Source: an uncultured Alphaproteobacteria bacterium (GTDB taxonomy: Bacteria; Pseudomonadota; Alphaproteobacteria; Micavibrionales; Micavibrionaceae). Taken from it: DNA of 37,312 nucleotides. Shown here piece by piece: positions 27,194-37,157 of the stretch. Both the position numbers and the translations under genes were made by a program. The notes beneath the pieces are model-generated. The model did not search any database, was not told the origin of the DNA, and was given only the letters and a program-made list of their open reading frames with translations. Position 1 is the stretch's first letter. Each line of letters opens with the position of its first letter. The stretch spans positions 1-37,312 of the forward strand of contig CALDHI010000086.1 of assembly GCA_937941545.1 (NCBI GenBank). Reading direction: 5' to 3'.

Positions 27194-28132
27194 TTAGTTT
27201 CTCTTCAAATTCTCTCGCCATGCCAAGAATAAATTGCTTGCGATGATAATGACGCCGCCTATTAGTACGTTATTAGTAGGCATCGTATTCCAGATGATAA
27301 TATCTGCCAACACAGACCATATAATCATTGTGTAAATAAACGGAGCGAGCAACGCCGCAGGGGCAATGGCATAGGCGTTAGTTTTCAAAAATTGATTACA
27401 AAACCCTAAAATTCCAGCCAGTGCCAAGATTCCAAACATTGGTAGTGTCGGCACTTTAGCCAAGAAAAACATAAATGGAATTAAGATCAAAACGCCAATG
27501 AGTAGAAAGTAGAAGACTGTTCTGATGGCGGGTTCTGTACTTCCCAAATCGCGTATGAATAGAGCGGTGCAGGCGGAGGCAATGGCAGAGATAATTCCTA
27601 AAGCGACTCCATGTATGTTAACCCCATCCGACACAAAGCCTGAGGGGTTTACCGCGATGTAAACACCAATAAAGCCAACAAGGATAGCGCCCCATCTTAA
27701 CGGACCTACAGTTTCTTTTAGAATAGGCATTGATAAAAGAGCGGTGAAAATAGGAATAGTGAAAAGTAAAATTGTCGCGTCTGTGACAGGCATAACCGCA
27801 TAAGCACCAAAGGCCGTTCCTACACCGATTGTACCGACAATGCCGCGTTTGACATGTGCGCCAACGCGCTTGGTTTTTAAAATCTTAAAATTCCCGTATT
27901 TTGTTTTGATATAAAATGCCGTAATTAATAAAGCACCTATGTTTCGATAGAATAAAATATCAATAGGGTGGTGCTGCGCGCTTGCCCATTTTGCACAAAT
28001 ATTGGTGAAAGAGATACTGGTCATGGCTAAGATGATTAGGCCAATGCCTAACAATTTATTCTCACCAAAACGCGAAGAAGGCGACTGGTAAGAGTCGCCT
28101 TCTTTAGAATTATGTTTTAATTGCTTGTTCAA
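27194..28132 (-). CDS. EamA/DMT-family transporter, 2 nt downstream of ilvC
   Basis: 312 aa, about 10 TM; HHPIDILFYRNIGALLITAFY, MPVTDATILLFTIPIFTALLSMPIL. Confidence 0.9.
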   Translation of the reverse strand: MNKQLKHNSKEGDSYQSPSSRFGENKLLGIGLIILAMTSISFTNICAKWASAQHHPIDILFYRNIGALLITAFYIKTKYGNFKILKTKRVGAHVKRGIVGTIGVGTAFGAYAVMPVTDATILLFTIPIFTALLSMPILKETVGPLRWGAILVGFIGVYIAVNPSGFVSDGVNIHGVALGIISAIASACTALFIRDLGSTEPAIRTVFYFLLIGVLILIPFMFFLAKVPTLPMFGILALAGILGFCNQFLKTNAYAIAPAALLAPFIYTMIIWSVLADIIIWNTMPTNNVLIGGVIIIASNLFLAWRENLKRN

Positions 28133-28134
28133 TA

Positions 28135-29223
<1,089 letters not shown>

Positions 29224-29265
29224 CTATGTAATTAAATGATAAAAATCATTTGTTATTTATAATTA

Positions 29266-29312
29266 AAAACCCTTACAAAAAAGCACTAAACGCACTGTTT
29301 TGCAAGGGTTTT
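29266..29312 (-). terminator. Probable terminator hairpin between the LbtU-like gene and ilvC
   Basis: 15-bp arms with one G/U position: AAAACCCTTACAAAA ... TTTTGCAAGGGTTTT, 17 nt after the 29329 stop. Confidence 0.65.
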
Positions 29313-29328
29313 GACAGTAATAATATTA

Positions 29329-30609
29329 CTAAAAAGTTATTTTGACGCCAACTTGACCCGTGTGGGAGACCACGCCATCATCCGCAATAACCGTTGGCAT
29401 GATAAGCGGGACGAAGCCTGAATTCAGCAAGTATTCTGCGCCAATTGTTACATTAGGATGGATTTTCATTTCTAGCCCTGCAACGAACTGATCCATACGT
29501 TCCCATTCATCACCGCTTTCGCCTTGGATGCCTTGGCTATACATAGCGGAATAGGTGGTTGGAAATTCCCAGATATAATCGCGGTAACGTCCTTGCAGGT
29601 TTAAGGCATGAACATGTGCGCCGGTGGCTTCCCATTCTTTGAGGGTGCGGGTAAATTCTCCCATGAAATCGAACGAGCCGATACTGTAAACCCCATTGAT
29701 GTTCCATGCGCCGTTCCATGAACGGTCAGGGCTTCCGATAACTGGCGGATGATGTGCCAATGTGCCATCATAAATTGTCCCACGTAAAAACCCTGCGCCT
29801 ATTTTAAAGCGATGAATATCACCGATAGTAAAGTTTTTAGTCACGCTAGTTGCGAAGTTTTTATAGCCATCTTCATCATCTGGAGCATTCAAGACACGCT
29901 TGCCTCTATCTGCTTTGATAGCGGTTGCGGTAACGTGCCATCCTTTATCTAGGTAACCTAATTCAAAAAGAGGATTATCGTCATTTTGCGCCCAAAAATA
30001 ATGACTGTTATGGCCGTGTGTAAAAGGAGCGTAAGAATCCATGTTTCCAAAGGACACTGTCTTCTTACCTGCTGTTAGGTACACGGGGAACTTATCTAAA
30101 TCACCGATCGTCACAAAATATTTGCGCCAATCGCGTGGGCTTTGCCCTGTATAGGCAAGCTCTGTGTATTCGCCCTGGGCATACGCTAAGATCCATGGCA
30201 GTGTTAAAGTACCGCTTATGGACGCGTCATTCACCATTGAAAACGTATCGCTATTTCCCTTTGTATGGGTAGGGGGCAGACGCGATAGAATAGGGAACTT
30301 GCCATCTGTGTTTGTGCGCTCGCTAATGATTGTGCCGTTAAAACGCCCACCAATATAGAATTTATTACTTTCTAACGTACCATCTTGGCGCATGAGTAAC
30401 TGTTGCGCCGCTTTATCTGTGACATGGTCTTGACGGTCAAACATCACTTCTGAATGTTCGCGTGATGTTTGGATAAACGGGGGCATGCCTTCGTTTATTT
30501 TTGCTTGCACGTCAGGGAACGGCGCTTTGCGTGTATCTGTTTGTGCGTGACTTTCGTTTATCGATGAAAACGTTACTATGGTGATTAGCAGTAAAGAGAA
30601 TAACTTCAT
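29329..30609 (-). CDS. LbtU-like outer-membrane beta-barrel (siderophore porin family)
   Basis: 426 aa; signal peptide ending SHAQ; KFPVYLTAGKKTVSFGNMDSYAPFTHG, ELGYLDKGWHVTATAIK; C-terminal GQVGVKITF barrel end. Confidence 0.7.
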   Translation of the reverse strand: MKLFSLLLITIVTFSSINESHAQTDTRKAPFPDVQAKINEGMPPFIQTSREHSEVMFDRQDHVTDKAAQQLLMRQDGTLESNKFYIGGRFNGTIISERTNTDGKFPILSRLPPTHTKGNSDTFSMVNDASISGTLTLPWILAYAQGEYTELAYTGQSPRDWRKYFVTIGDLDKFPVYLTAGKKTVSFGNMDSYAPFTHGHNSHYFWAQNDDNPLFELGYLDKGWHVTATAIKADRGKRVLNAPDDEDGYKNFATSVTKNFTIGDIHRFKIGAGFLRGTIYDGTLAHHPPVIGSPDRSWNGAWNINGVYSIGSFDFMGEFTRTLKEWEATGAHVHALNLQGRYRDYIWEFPTTYSAMYSQGIQGESGDEWERMDQFVAGLEMKIHPNVTIGAEYLLNSGFVPLIMPTVIADDGVVSHTGQVGVKITF

Positions 30610-30714
30610 AATATAAAACTCATTTTTAAAATTTCGAACAGTAGATTATACCTTATCTTGCAAAAGAAGGTGACACATTTATACGATAATTATGTAATAT
30701 AATCAAGGAAATAT

Positions 30715-31476
30715 TTATCTATAGATATAACGCTCTGACCAACGCGCAATAACATGCGCGGCATAGACACAATCCTCCTTATTCGTCATCAAATGATCTG
30801 AGTCATCAAGAGAGATATAGCTCTTAGGATGCTTTGCCTTGATGAATATCTGGCTGGCATTTTCAATACCTACCGTTTTATCAAGTGGCGCATGCATGAC
30901 CATGAGGGCTTTGTTCAAATGCGCGATATGGTCGTTCATGTTTTGATTGTTAATGTCATTAAGGAATTGTTTTTTAATTTTGAAGGGACGATTGGCTAAG
31001 CAGACTTCGGCCTCGCCTTCTTTTAATATTTCATCATGGTGCGCTTCAAATAGATGCCCCACATGTTTTGAATCCGACGGTGCGCCAATCGTGGCCACGG
31101 CATCGGCTTCAGGAATTTGATGGGCGGCGGCAATAACGGCCGCGCCGCCTAATGAATGACCAACCAATAAAGAGGGGGCTTCGAAATTTCCCCGCATATA
31201 ATCTGCGGCTTTTACTAAGTCCTCAATATTAGAAGTGAAGTTGGTGTTGGCAAAATCGCCATCACTTTCCCCAAGCCCTGTGAAGTCAAAGCGTACAACG
31301 GCTATGCCATGCCAATTTAATGTTTGAGCGATATATTTAGACGCCAGAATATCTTTTGATCCTGTAAAGCAATGCGCAAAAAGGGCGTAAGATTTAATGT
31401 CGCCATTGGGCTTATCAATTCGCGCTGCCAGTGTTTCCCCAAGGGAGCCTTTAAAGTCAAATTTTTCTGAAGCCAT
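30715..31476 (-). CDS. Alpha/beta hydrolase
   Basis: [36 protein letters not shown] nucleophile elbow, catalytic H in DDSDHLM; the start at MASEKF avoids overlap with the upstream gene. Confidence 0.88.
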   Translation of the reverse strand: MASEKFDFKGSLGETLAARIDKPNGDIKSYALFAHCFTGSKDILASKYIAQTLNWHGIAVVRFDFTGLGESDGDFANTNFTSNIEDLVKAADYMRGNFEAPSLLVGHSLGGAAVIAAAHQIPEADAVATIGAPSDSKHVGHLFEAHHDEILKEGEAEVCLANRPFKIKKQFLNDINNQNMNDHIAHLNKALMVMHAPLDKTVGIENASQIFIKAKHPKSYISLDDSDHLMTNKEDCVYAAHVIARWSERYIYR

Positions 31477-31492
31477 AAGTTTTACGCCATTA

Positions 31493-31918
31493 TCATTGTG
31501 CCATAGCATCATCGACAGCTCTGGTGAGTTTTAAGAAATCCTCAAAGCCACCTAAAATTGTACCATCTTTTTTGCCGTATAATTGATCGTCAATTTTAAC
31601 TTGAACGAGCAAAGCTTTATGAGAGCTTTTGAAAATGCCCCATTCTTGCATGAATAAACAGCTATAGGTCTTATCAAGCTCCAACCAACCATCTTCTTCA
31701 ATGGCCTCAAATGTGACGCGTCGGTGCAATCCTCCTTCGGCTTGTTCATTTGAATAGTTGGTTGTCTTAATTTCCTTTATTTTTTTGTCGTTGCCACGTT
31801 CATCAAGAAGTGTATTCACCCCTGCGGCGCATCCTTTAGACATCTTCACATCCATTTGATCTTGGGAAACGCACGCCGTTAATGAGAGGGAACATAATAT
31901 AATGATAAGAAAACGCAT
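31493..31918 (-). CDS. Small lipoprotein, unknown function
   Basis: Internal ATG gives [16 protein letters not shown] lipobox; 141 aa; removes the overlap with ilvN that the longer ORF would need. Confidence 0.75.
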   Translation of the reverse strand: MRFLIIILCSLSLTACVSQDQMDVKMSKGCAAGVNTLLDERGNDKKIKEIKTTNYSNEQAEGGLHRRVTFEAIEEDGWLELDKTYSCLFMQEWGIFKSSHKALLVQVKIDDQLYGKKDGTILGGFEDFLKLTRAVDDAMAQ

Positions 31919-31943
31919 GGTGATAATCCTTTGGTATAAACCG

Positions 31944-32501
31944 TTATATTTTATCAGAGCCTCTGGAGATGGCGGCCGCGCCTGTACGACTAATATTAAC
32001 CATGCCCAAGGGTACCATGAGTTCGATAAAAGCATCAACCTTTTGTGTGGAGCCTGTGACTTCAAAAATAAAGGAGCTGGTGGTTGAGTCAATGACGCGT
32101 GCGCGAAATATATCGGCGCTTCGGATGGCTTCCACACGTTTTTCCCCAGTACCAACTACTTTTACCAATGCCAGCTCACGTTCAACATGAGGGCCTTCTT
32201 CGGTTAAATCATTCACTTTATGAACAGGAACAAGGCGCTCTAGCTGATGTTTTATTTGCTGAATAACTGAAGGCGTCCCAATGGCTACAATCGTCATACG
32301 TGATTGATTAAGCTTTTTGCTCACTTCCGCCACCGTCAGGCTTTCAATGTTATAGCCACGACCTGAGAACAGGCCAATAACCCGTGCCAGCACGCCTGGT
32401 TCATTGTCTACTAAAACAGACAGCGTGTGACGTTGAATATCGCGATCACCTGGGCCATCACCATACACACTTTGATTTTCTTTTTTATCTTTAACGATCA
32501 T
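31944..32501 (-). CDS. ilvN: Acetolactate synthase small (regulatory) subunit
   Basis: 185 aa; HTLSVLVDNEPGVLARVIGLFSGRGYNIESLTVAEVSK (ACT domain), QIKHQLERLVPVHKVNDLTEEGPHVERELALVKV. Confidence 0.96.
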   Translation of the reverse strand: MIVKDKKENQSVYGDGPGDRDIQRHTLSVLVDNEPGVLARVIGLFSGRGYNIESLTVAEVSKKLNQSRMTIVAIGTPSVIQQIKHQLERLVPVHKVNDLTEEGPHVERELALVKVVGTGEKRVEAIRSADIFRARVIDSTTSSFIFEVTGSTQKVDAFIELMVPLGMVNISRTGAAAISRGSDKI

Positions 32502-32504
32502 AAT

Positions 32505-34352
32505 TTATACCAGTTTCTTATCAAATTGTTCGGCGTCTGCGGCCAATATCATTTCATTATGCGCCTTGCCTGATGGAATCATCGGGAAGCAATTCTCGTT
32601 TTGTGCGACGCGCACATCCACGATTGTCACTTTATCAGTTTCCAGCATTTGTTCAATCACATCATCAAGCTCATCAGGGGTATCCGCACGCAAACCGATA
32701 CCGCCATAGGCTTCGGCTAGCTTAACGAAGTCTGGCAGGCTTTCAGTGTAGCTAGAAGAGTAACGCTCGCCATGAAGCAATTCTTGCCATTGGCGTACCA
32801 TTCCCATCCATTGATTGTTCAAGATGAATATTTTAACAGGCAAGTTATATTGTATCGCTGTGCTCATTTCTTGGATATTCATTAGAATAGACGCTTCGCC
32901 TGCCACATCAATCACCAAGCCGTCGGGATTACCCATTTGCGTACCAATGGCGGCGGGTAGGCCGTACCCCATCGTCCCTAAGCCACCCGATGTCATCCAT
33001 CTGTTTGGCTTGTTGAAAGGCAGGAACTGCGCCGCCCACATTTGATGTTGCCCCACTTCGGTTGTAATGAAGCTATCCCGTTTGTTTTTCTTCGCATCTT
33101 TTTGAAGAAAGTGATTAAGGCGCTCCAACGCGTATTGAGGCTTAATGATTTTATCATCTTTTTCGTAAGCCAAACAATTGACACCGCGCCAGTCTTTAAT
33201 TTGTTTCCACCATTTTTTAAGCGCCGCTTCATCCGCTTTATATTTTTGTGCGTTCCATTCTTTATACATCGCAGCAATGGCTTCACCCGCATCTCCAATG
33301 ATAGGCAAATCAACATGGATAATCTTATTGATAGAGCTCGCATCGATATCAATATGGATTTTCTTAGAGTTGGGTGAGAAGCGCGTGATGTCACCCGTGA
33401 CGCGGTCATCAAAACGTGCACCAATACAAATCATAACATCACAACCATGCATCGCCATGTTGGCTTCGTAGGTGCCGTGCATACCTAACATACCCATCCA
33501 CTGTTTTTCATGCGCTGGAAAAGCGCCCAGACCCATCAAGGTTGAGGTAATAGGAAAGCCCGTCTTTTTCACAAACGCTGTTAAATCTTTAGACGCCTTT
33601 GGCCCAGCATTAATAACGCCGCCGCCTGTGTAAAAAATAGGTTTTTTCGCTTTTGAAATTAAAGCCACTGCTTTTTTAATCGCGGCCATATCAGGTGTTG
33701 TTTTGGGATTGTACATATGCGTCTTGGCTTTGGCTTTACTAATATACTTGCCTTCTGCGAATTGAACATCCTTTGGCAAATCAATCACAACAGGGCCGGG
33801 ACGACCAGAGCCAGAAACATGAAACGCTTCATGTAAAACATTGGCGAGGGTGTTTACGTCTTTAACAAGATAATTATGCTTGGTACAAGGGCGTGTAATG
33901 CCTGTCGTGTCCGCTTCCTGAAAGGCATCATTACCGATTAAGAATGTTGGAACTTGCCCTGTTATACAGACAAGGGGAATAGAATCTAACAATGCATCCG
34001 TTAAACCCGTCACAACGTTTGTCGCCCCAGGGCCAGAGGTCACAAGGATAACACCAATCTTACCCGTTGAACGGGCATACCCTTCGGCGGCGTGCGCCGC
34101 GCCTTGTTCATGACGGCATAAAACATGCTTGATTTTATCTTGCTGGAAAATAGCATCATAGATCGGTAGAACCGCACCGCCCGGATACCCAAAAATAGTG
34201 TCCACGCCTTGTTCCACTAAGGCTTCAATCACCATTTCGGCACCAGACATGGTCTGGTTGTGATTCTTGTTAAGCTTTTTCCCTAATGGCGATTTTATTT
34301 TCTTTGTTTTTGCTTTGACTGTCTTAATCATTTGTTTTTTCCGTATTGGCAT
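32505..34352 (-). CDS. ilvB: Acetolactate synthase large subunit (start could be 34331)
   Basis: 615 aa; MSGAEMVIEALVEQGVDTIFGYPGGAVLPIYDA, RHEQGAAHAAEGYARSTGKIGVILVTSGPGATN, ThDP motif; Lys-rich 34-aa N-terminal extension. Confidence 0.96.
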   Translation of the reverse strand: MPIRKKQMIKTVKAKTKKIKSPLGKKLNKNHNQTMSGAEMVIEALVEQGVDTIFGYPGGAVLPIYDAIFQQDKIKHVLCRHEQGAAHAAEGYARSTGKIGVILVTSGPGATNVVTGLTDALLDSIPLVCITGQVPTFLIGNDAFQEADTTGITRPCTKHNYLVKDVNTLANVLHEAFHVSGSGRPGPVVIDLPKDVQFAEGKYISKAKAKTHMYNPKTTPDMAAIKKAVALISKAKKPIFYTGGGVINAGPKASKDLTAFVKKTGFPITSTLMGLGAFPAHEKQWMGMLGMHGTYEANMAMHGCDVMICIGARFDDRVTGDITRFSPNSKKIHIDIDASSINKIIHVDLPIIGDAGEAIAAMYKEWNAQKYKADEAALKKWWKQIKDWRGVNCLAYEKDDKIIKPQYALERLNHFLQKDAKKNKRDSFITTEVGQHQMWAAQFLPFNKPNRWMTSGGLGTMGYGLPAAIGTQMGNPDGLVIDVAGEASILMNIQEMSTAIQYNLPVKIFILNNQWMGMVRQWQELLHGERYSSSYTESLPDFVKLAEAYGGIGLRADTPDELDDVIEQMLETDKVTIVDVRVAQNENCFPMIPSGKAHNEMILAADAEQFDKKLV

Positions 34353-34364
34353 GGTGGTTCATAT

Positions 34365-34392
34365 AAAAAAGCCCCGAATAATAATTCAGGGC
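34365..34392 (-). terminator. Rho-independent attenuator terminator before ilvB
   Basis: Minus strand GCCCTGAAT-tatt-ATTCGGGGC (9 bp with one U.G) followed by TTTTTT. Confidence 0.9.
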
Positions 34393-34425
34393 GCTAACAT
34401 TCATTCTATTATAGTTTAAACCATA

Positions 34426-34494
34426 TTAGACCGTTAGCGCTCCCATCAGGAGCACGTTCACGAGGACTAAAATATTGTTTAAAATATTAATCAT
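34426..34494 (-). CDS. ilv leader peptide MINILNNILVLVNVLLMGALTV (22 aa)
   Basis: ATG ATT AAT ATT TTA AAC AAT ATT TTA GTC CTC GTG AAC GTG CTC CTG ATG GGA GCG CTA ACG GTC TAA; 13 of 22 residues are Ile/Leu/Val. Confidence 0.88.
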   Translation of the reverse strand: MINILNNILVLVNVLLMGALTV

Positions 34495-34504
34495 AGAAAT
34501 ATTG

Positions 34505-35413
34505 TTACGTGATTGTTGAAATATTTGCAACATTTTTATTCTCTTTTATTTGATGATTAAACCATGTTGTTTGACGTTTGGCATAACGGCGGGTTTCCGC
34601 TTGCCCTAATGTCACGGCCTCTTCCTTGCTGATATCACCGTTAATGTAAGCGGTTAGAGGTTTAAGCCCCAGCGCGTTATTAATGGGGACAGTGTCTAAA
34701 ATTTCACCTGATTTTTTCAAAGCATTAAAGGCTTTTATCTCCTCTAACACATTATTGTCCAACATCCATTCAAAGCGCATATTGCATCGCTCGTATAAGG
34801 TGGCGCGTTCGGGCATCACAAGGGTGACATCAAATTGCCAGCTTTCAGGCGGGGCGAGGCGGGGAAGTTCCTGCCACTGTGCCAAGCTTTTTCCTGTGGC
34901 TTCAATCACTTCATAGGCGCGGATAAGGCGGGCGGTATGGTCTGGATGAAACCGCGCCGCCATGATGGGGTCACGTTTTTCTAAAGCTTCATAAAACCCC
35001 GCATTGCCCAGTTTCGCATGCAGTTTATTAGTAGCCTCCCTAACATTGCTTGGCACATCAGGCATTGGTGACAAACCATAAAGTAGAGAGTTAATATAAA
35101 GCCCAGAGCCCCCCACAATAACGGGCGCTTTATTTTGACTTAGCACGTCTTCAATAAGAGGCTTAACAATTTCACACCAATTGCCCGCTGAACAAGGTGC
35201 GTTTGGATGAAAATGACCATAAAGTTTGTGCGGGGCTTGCGTTAAATCTTCTGCGGGTGGTTGCGCAGTTAAAATGGGCAACCCGTCATAAATCTGCAAC
35301 GAATCCGCATTGATAATAACGCCATCATGCGCATCCGCCAGCCGAAGCGCCTGCGCCGATTTACCGCTCGCCGTAGGCCCACCAATCACGTAGATTTGTT
35401 GTGCGCTGTTCAA
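34505..35413 (-). CDS. miaA: tRNA dimethylallyltransferase
   Basis: 302 aa; YVIGGPTASGKSAQALRLA P-loop, INADSLQIYDGLPILTAQP, VIVGGSGLYINSLLYGL, RRYAKRQTTWFNHQ. Confidence 0.96.
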   Translation of the reverse strand: MNSAQQIYVIGGPTASGKSAQALRLADAHDGVIINADSLQIYDGLPILTAQPPAEDLTQAPHKLYGHFHPNAPCSAGNWCEIVKPLIEDVLSQNKAPVIVGGSGLYINSLLYGLSPMPDVPSNVREATNKLHAKLGNAGFYEALEKRDPIMAARFHPDHTARLIRAYEVIEATGKSLAQWQELPRLAPPESWQFDVTLVMPERATLYERCNMRFEWMLDNNVLEEIKAFNALKKSGEILDTVPINNALGLKPLTAYINGDISKEEAVTLGQAETRRYAKRQTTWFNHQIKENKNVANISTIT

Positions 35414-35418
35414 GCTTG

Positions 35419-36975
35419 TTATTCAGCGTCAAACTTTAACGCGACAAACCTTACATCGCCTTCACGATTAAGAAGTAACAACACAGAGGTGCGTTTTTCT
35501 TTTTTCGCTTTTGTGATGACATCAAGCAACGCAGTCGGATCGCTCACGGCTTGTTGGTTCATTTCAACAATAACATCGCCTTTGCTTAAGCCTTTCAACA
35601 ACGCTTGGCCATCGCGTGTGACATCGGTAATTAAAACGCCGTCAACATCTTCGGGCACATTATATTGCTCGCGCATGGTTGAGGAAATAGGGGCGATACT
35701 AAAGCCAAAATCTTCAACTTCTTTTACTTTAGATTTAGGCACGACAGGCTCAATATTATCATTGGCCGCAAGCAAGCCATCATCTTCAGCTTTTTCCAGC
35801 TCACCAATATTCACCTTGGCTTTTTGTTTTTTACCATCACGCCAAAACACCACGGTCACATCCGTATCAATTTCAGTTTCAGCCACAATGCGCGGTAGAG
35901 AGCGCATCGTATCTACTTTTTTACCATCAAATGTCAGGATAATATCGCCTGCTTTTAATTTAGCTTTCGCTGCGGGGCCATCTTCGGAAATGCTTGCAAC
36001 AAGTGCGCCTTCGGCTTTGTCTAGGCCTAAGCTTTCAGCAATTTCTTCGGTAACGGTTTGGATACGCACACCGAGCCATCCACGCTTAGTACGACCATAT
36101 TTAATCAATTGATCAATCACAGGTTTAGCAAGGTTAGATGGGATAGCAAACCCAATCCCGACTGAGCCACCTGTTGGTGAGAAGATGGCTGTGTTAATAC
36201 CAATCACATTGCCCTCTAAATCAAACATAGGGCCACCAGAATTTCCACGATTGATGGAGGCATCTGTTTGAATATAATCATCATATGGGCCTGAATTAAT
36301 ATCACGTTGACGCGCCGATACAATCCCTGCGGTCACTGTCCCGCCAAGGCCGAACGGGTTTCCGATGGCGACAATCCAATCACCAACGCGCATACGATCG
36401 CTATTGCCAAACTCAACGGCCTTTAGTGTATATTTTTTTGTATCAACTTTGAGGACGGCAATATCCACTTTTTCATCACGGCCGATAATTTCGACGGGGA
36501 TGGTGCTGTCATCATGTAACGTAATGCGCACTTCTTCGGCGTCGCGAATAACATGATTGTTTGTAACAACGTAGCCATTTTCGGCATCAATAATAAAGCC
36601 AGATCCCAGTGAGGCAGCAGGGAGTGCAGGGCCACCTAAGCCACCGCCACCACGTTTACCCATGAACTCTTCAAAGAAGTCTTCAAACGGTGATCCTTCA
36701 GGAAATTGTGGCATGTCTGGCATTTCAACGGGGTCATCAACCTTGGCGGTTGAAGACACATTGACCACGGCAGGCAATAAAACCTCCGCCAAATCGGCAA
36801 AAGATTGCGGTGCGTTATAGCCTGATTGTTTTATTTTTTGGGTTGAGGTCTCCTGCGCCACGGCGTCTTTAATAAACGGCGTTGGGCTATTGGCAACATA
36901 TAACGGGGCGGCAATGGCTATCGCGGCAAGAGTTAATAAAAATGGTTTAAATAGTGTCTTTTTTTGCGTCGTCAT
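35419..36975 (-). CDS. degP: DegP/HtrA-type periplasmic serine protease with two PDZ domains
   Basis: 518 aa; GSGFIIDAENGYVVTNNHVI, DVDTKK-type Asp region (KVDIAVLKVDT), QTDASINRGNSGGPMFD, two PDZ regions. Confidence 0.95.
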   Translation of the reverse strand: MTTQKKTLFKPFLLTLAAIAIAAPLYVANSPTPFIKDAVAQETSTQKIKQSGYNAPQSFADLAEVLLPAVVNVSSTAKVDDPVEMPDMPQFPEGSPFEDFFEEFMGKRGGGGLGGPALPAASLGSGFIIDAENGYVVTNNHVIRDAEEVRITLHDDSTIPVEIIGRDEKVDIAVLKVDTKKYTLKAVEFGNSDRMRVGDWIVAIGNPFGLGGTVTAGIVSARQRDINSGPYDDYIQTDASINRGNSGGPMFDLEGNVIGINTAIFSPTGGSVGIGFAIPSNLAKPVIDQLIKYGRTKRGWLGVRIQTVTEEIAESLGLDKAEGALVASISEDGPAAKAKLKAGDIILTFDGKKVDTMRSLPRIVAETEIDTDVTVVFWRDGKKQKAKVNIGELEKAEDDGLLAANDNIEPVVPKSKVKEVEDFGFSIAPISSTMREQYNVPEDVDGVLITDVTRDGQALLKGLSKGDVIVEMNQQAVSDPTALLDVITKAKKEKRTSVLLLLNREGDVRFVALKFDAE

Positions 36976-37157
36976 TCTTATAAATCCTTCAATTATATTA
37001 TAAAACTATAGGGTTAAATCTATGGCTTATTGCCAACGTGGTCAAGCATGCTCGTCACCAACGTCAATATGCCCCATAAATAGGGCATAAAGCAGGCATC
37101 CAACAGCAAAAATCAGGGCAAGCGGCTTAAATTTAAGTTAATAGATTAGATATTTTT

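Larger units (their letters stand above)
34365..34494 (-). promoter_or_regulatory. ilvBN leader: translation-coupled transcription attenuator
   Basis: Leader ORF plus mutually exclusive 1:2 (34437-34455), 2:3 (34433-34440 with 34391-34398) and 3:4 (34371-34392) stems and U6. Confidence 0.88.

Noticed and set aside
31919-32155. N-terminal 79 aa of the 220-aa ORF 31493..32155
   Set aside because: Overlaps ilvN on the same strand in another frame. An internal ATG creates a clean lipoprotein signal, so the shorter gene is preferred.
33042-33471. Plus-strand ORFs within ilvB
   Set aside because: Antisense to conserved acetolactate synthase coding sequence, with no independent support.
37069-37090. 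TATGCCC-cataaata-GGGCATA palindrome between hflC and degP
   Set aside because: Only 7 bp with no T-tract; it lies within the possible hydrophobic ORF and is not strong enough to call a terminator.
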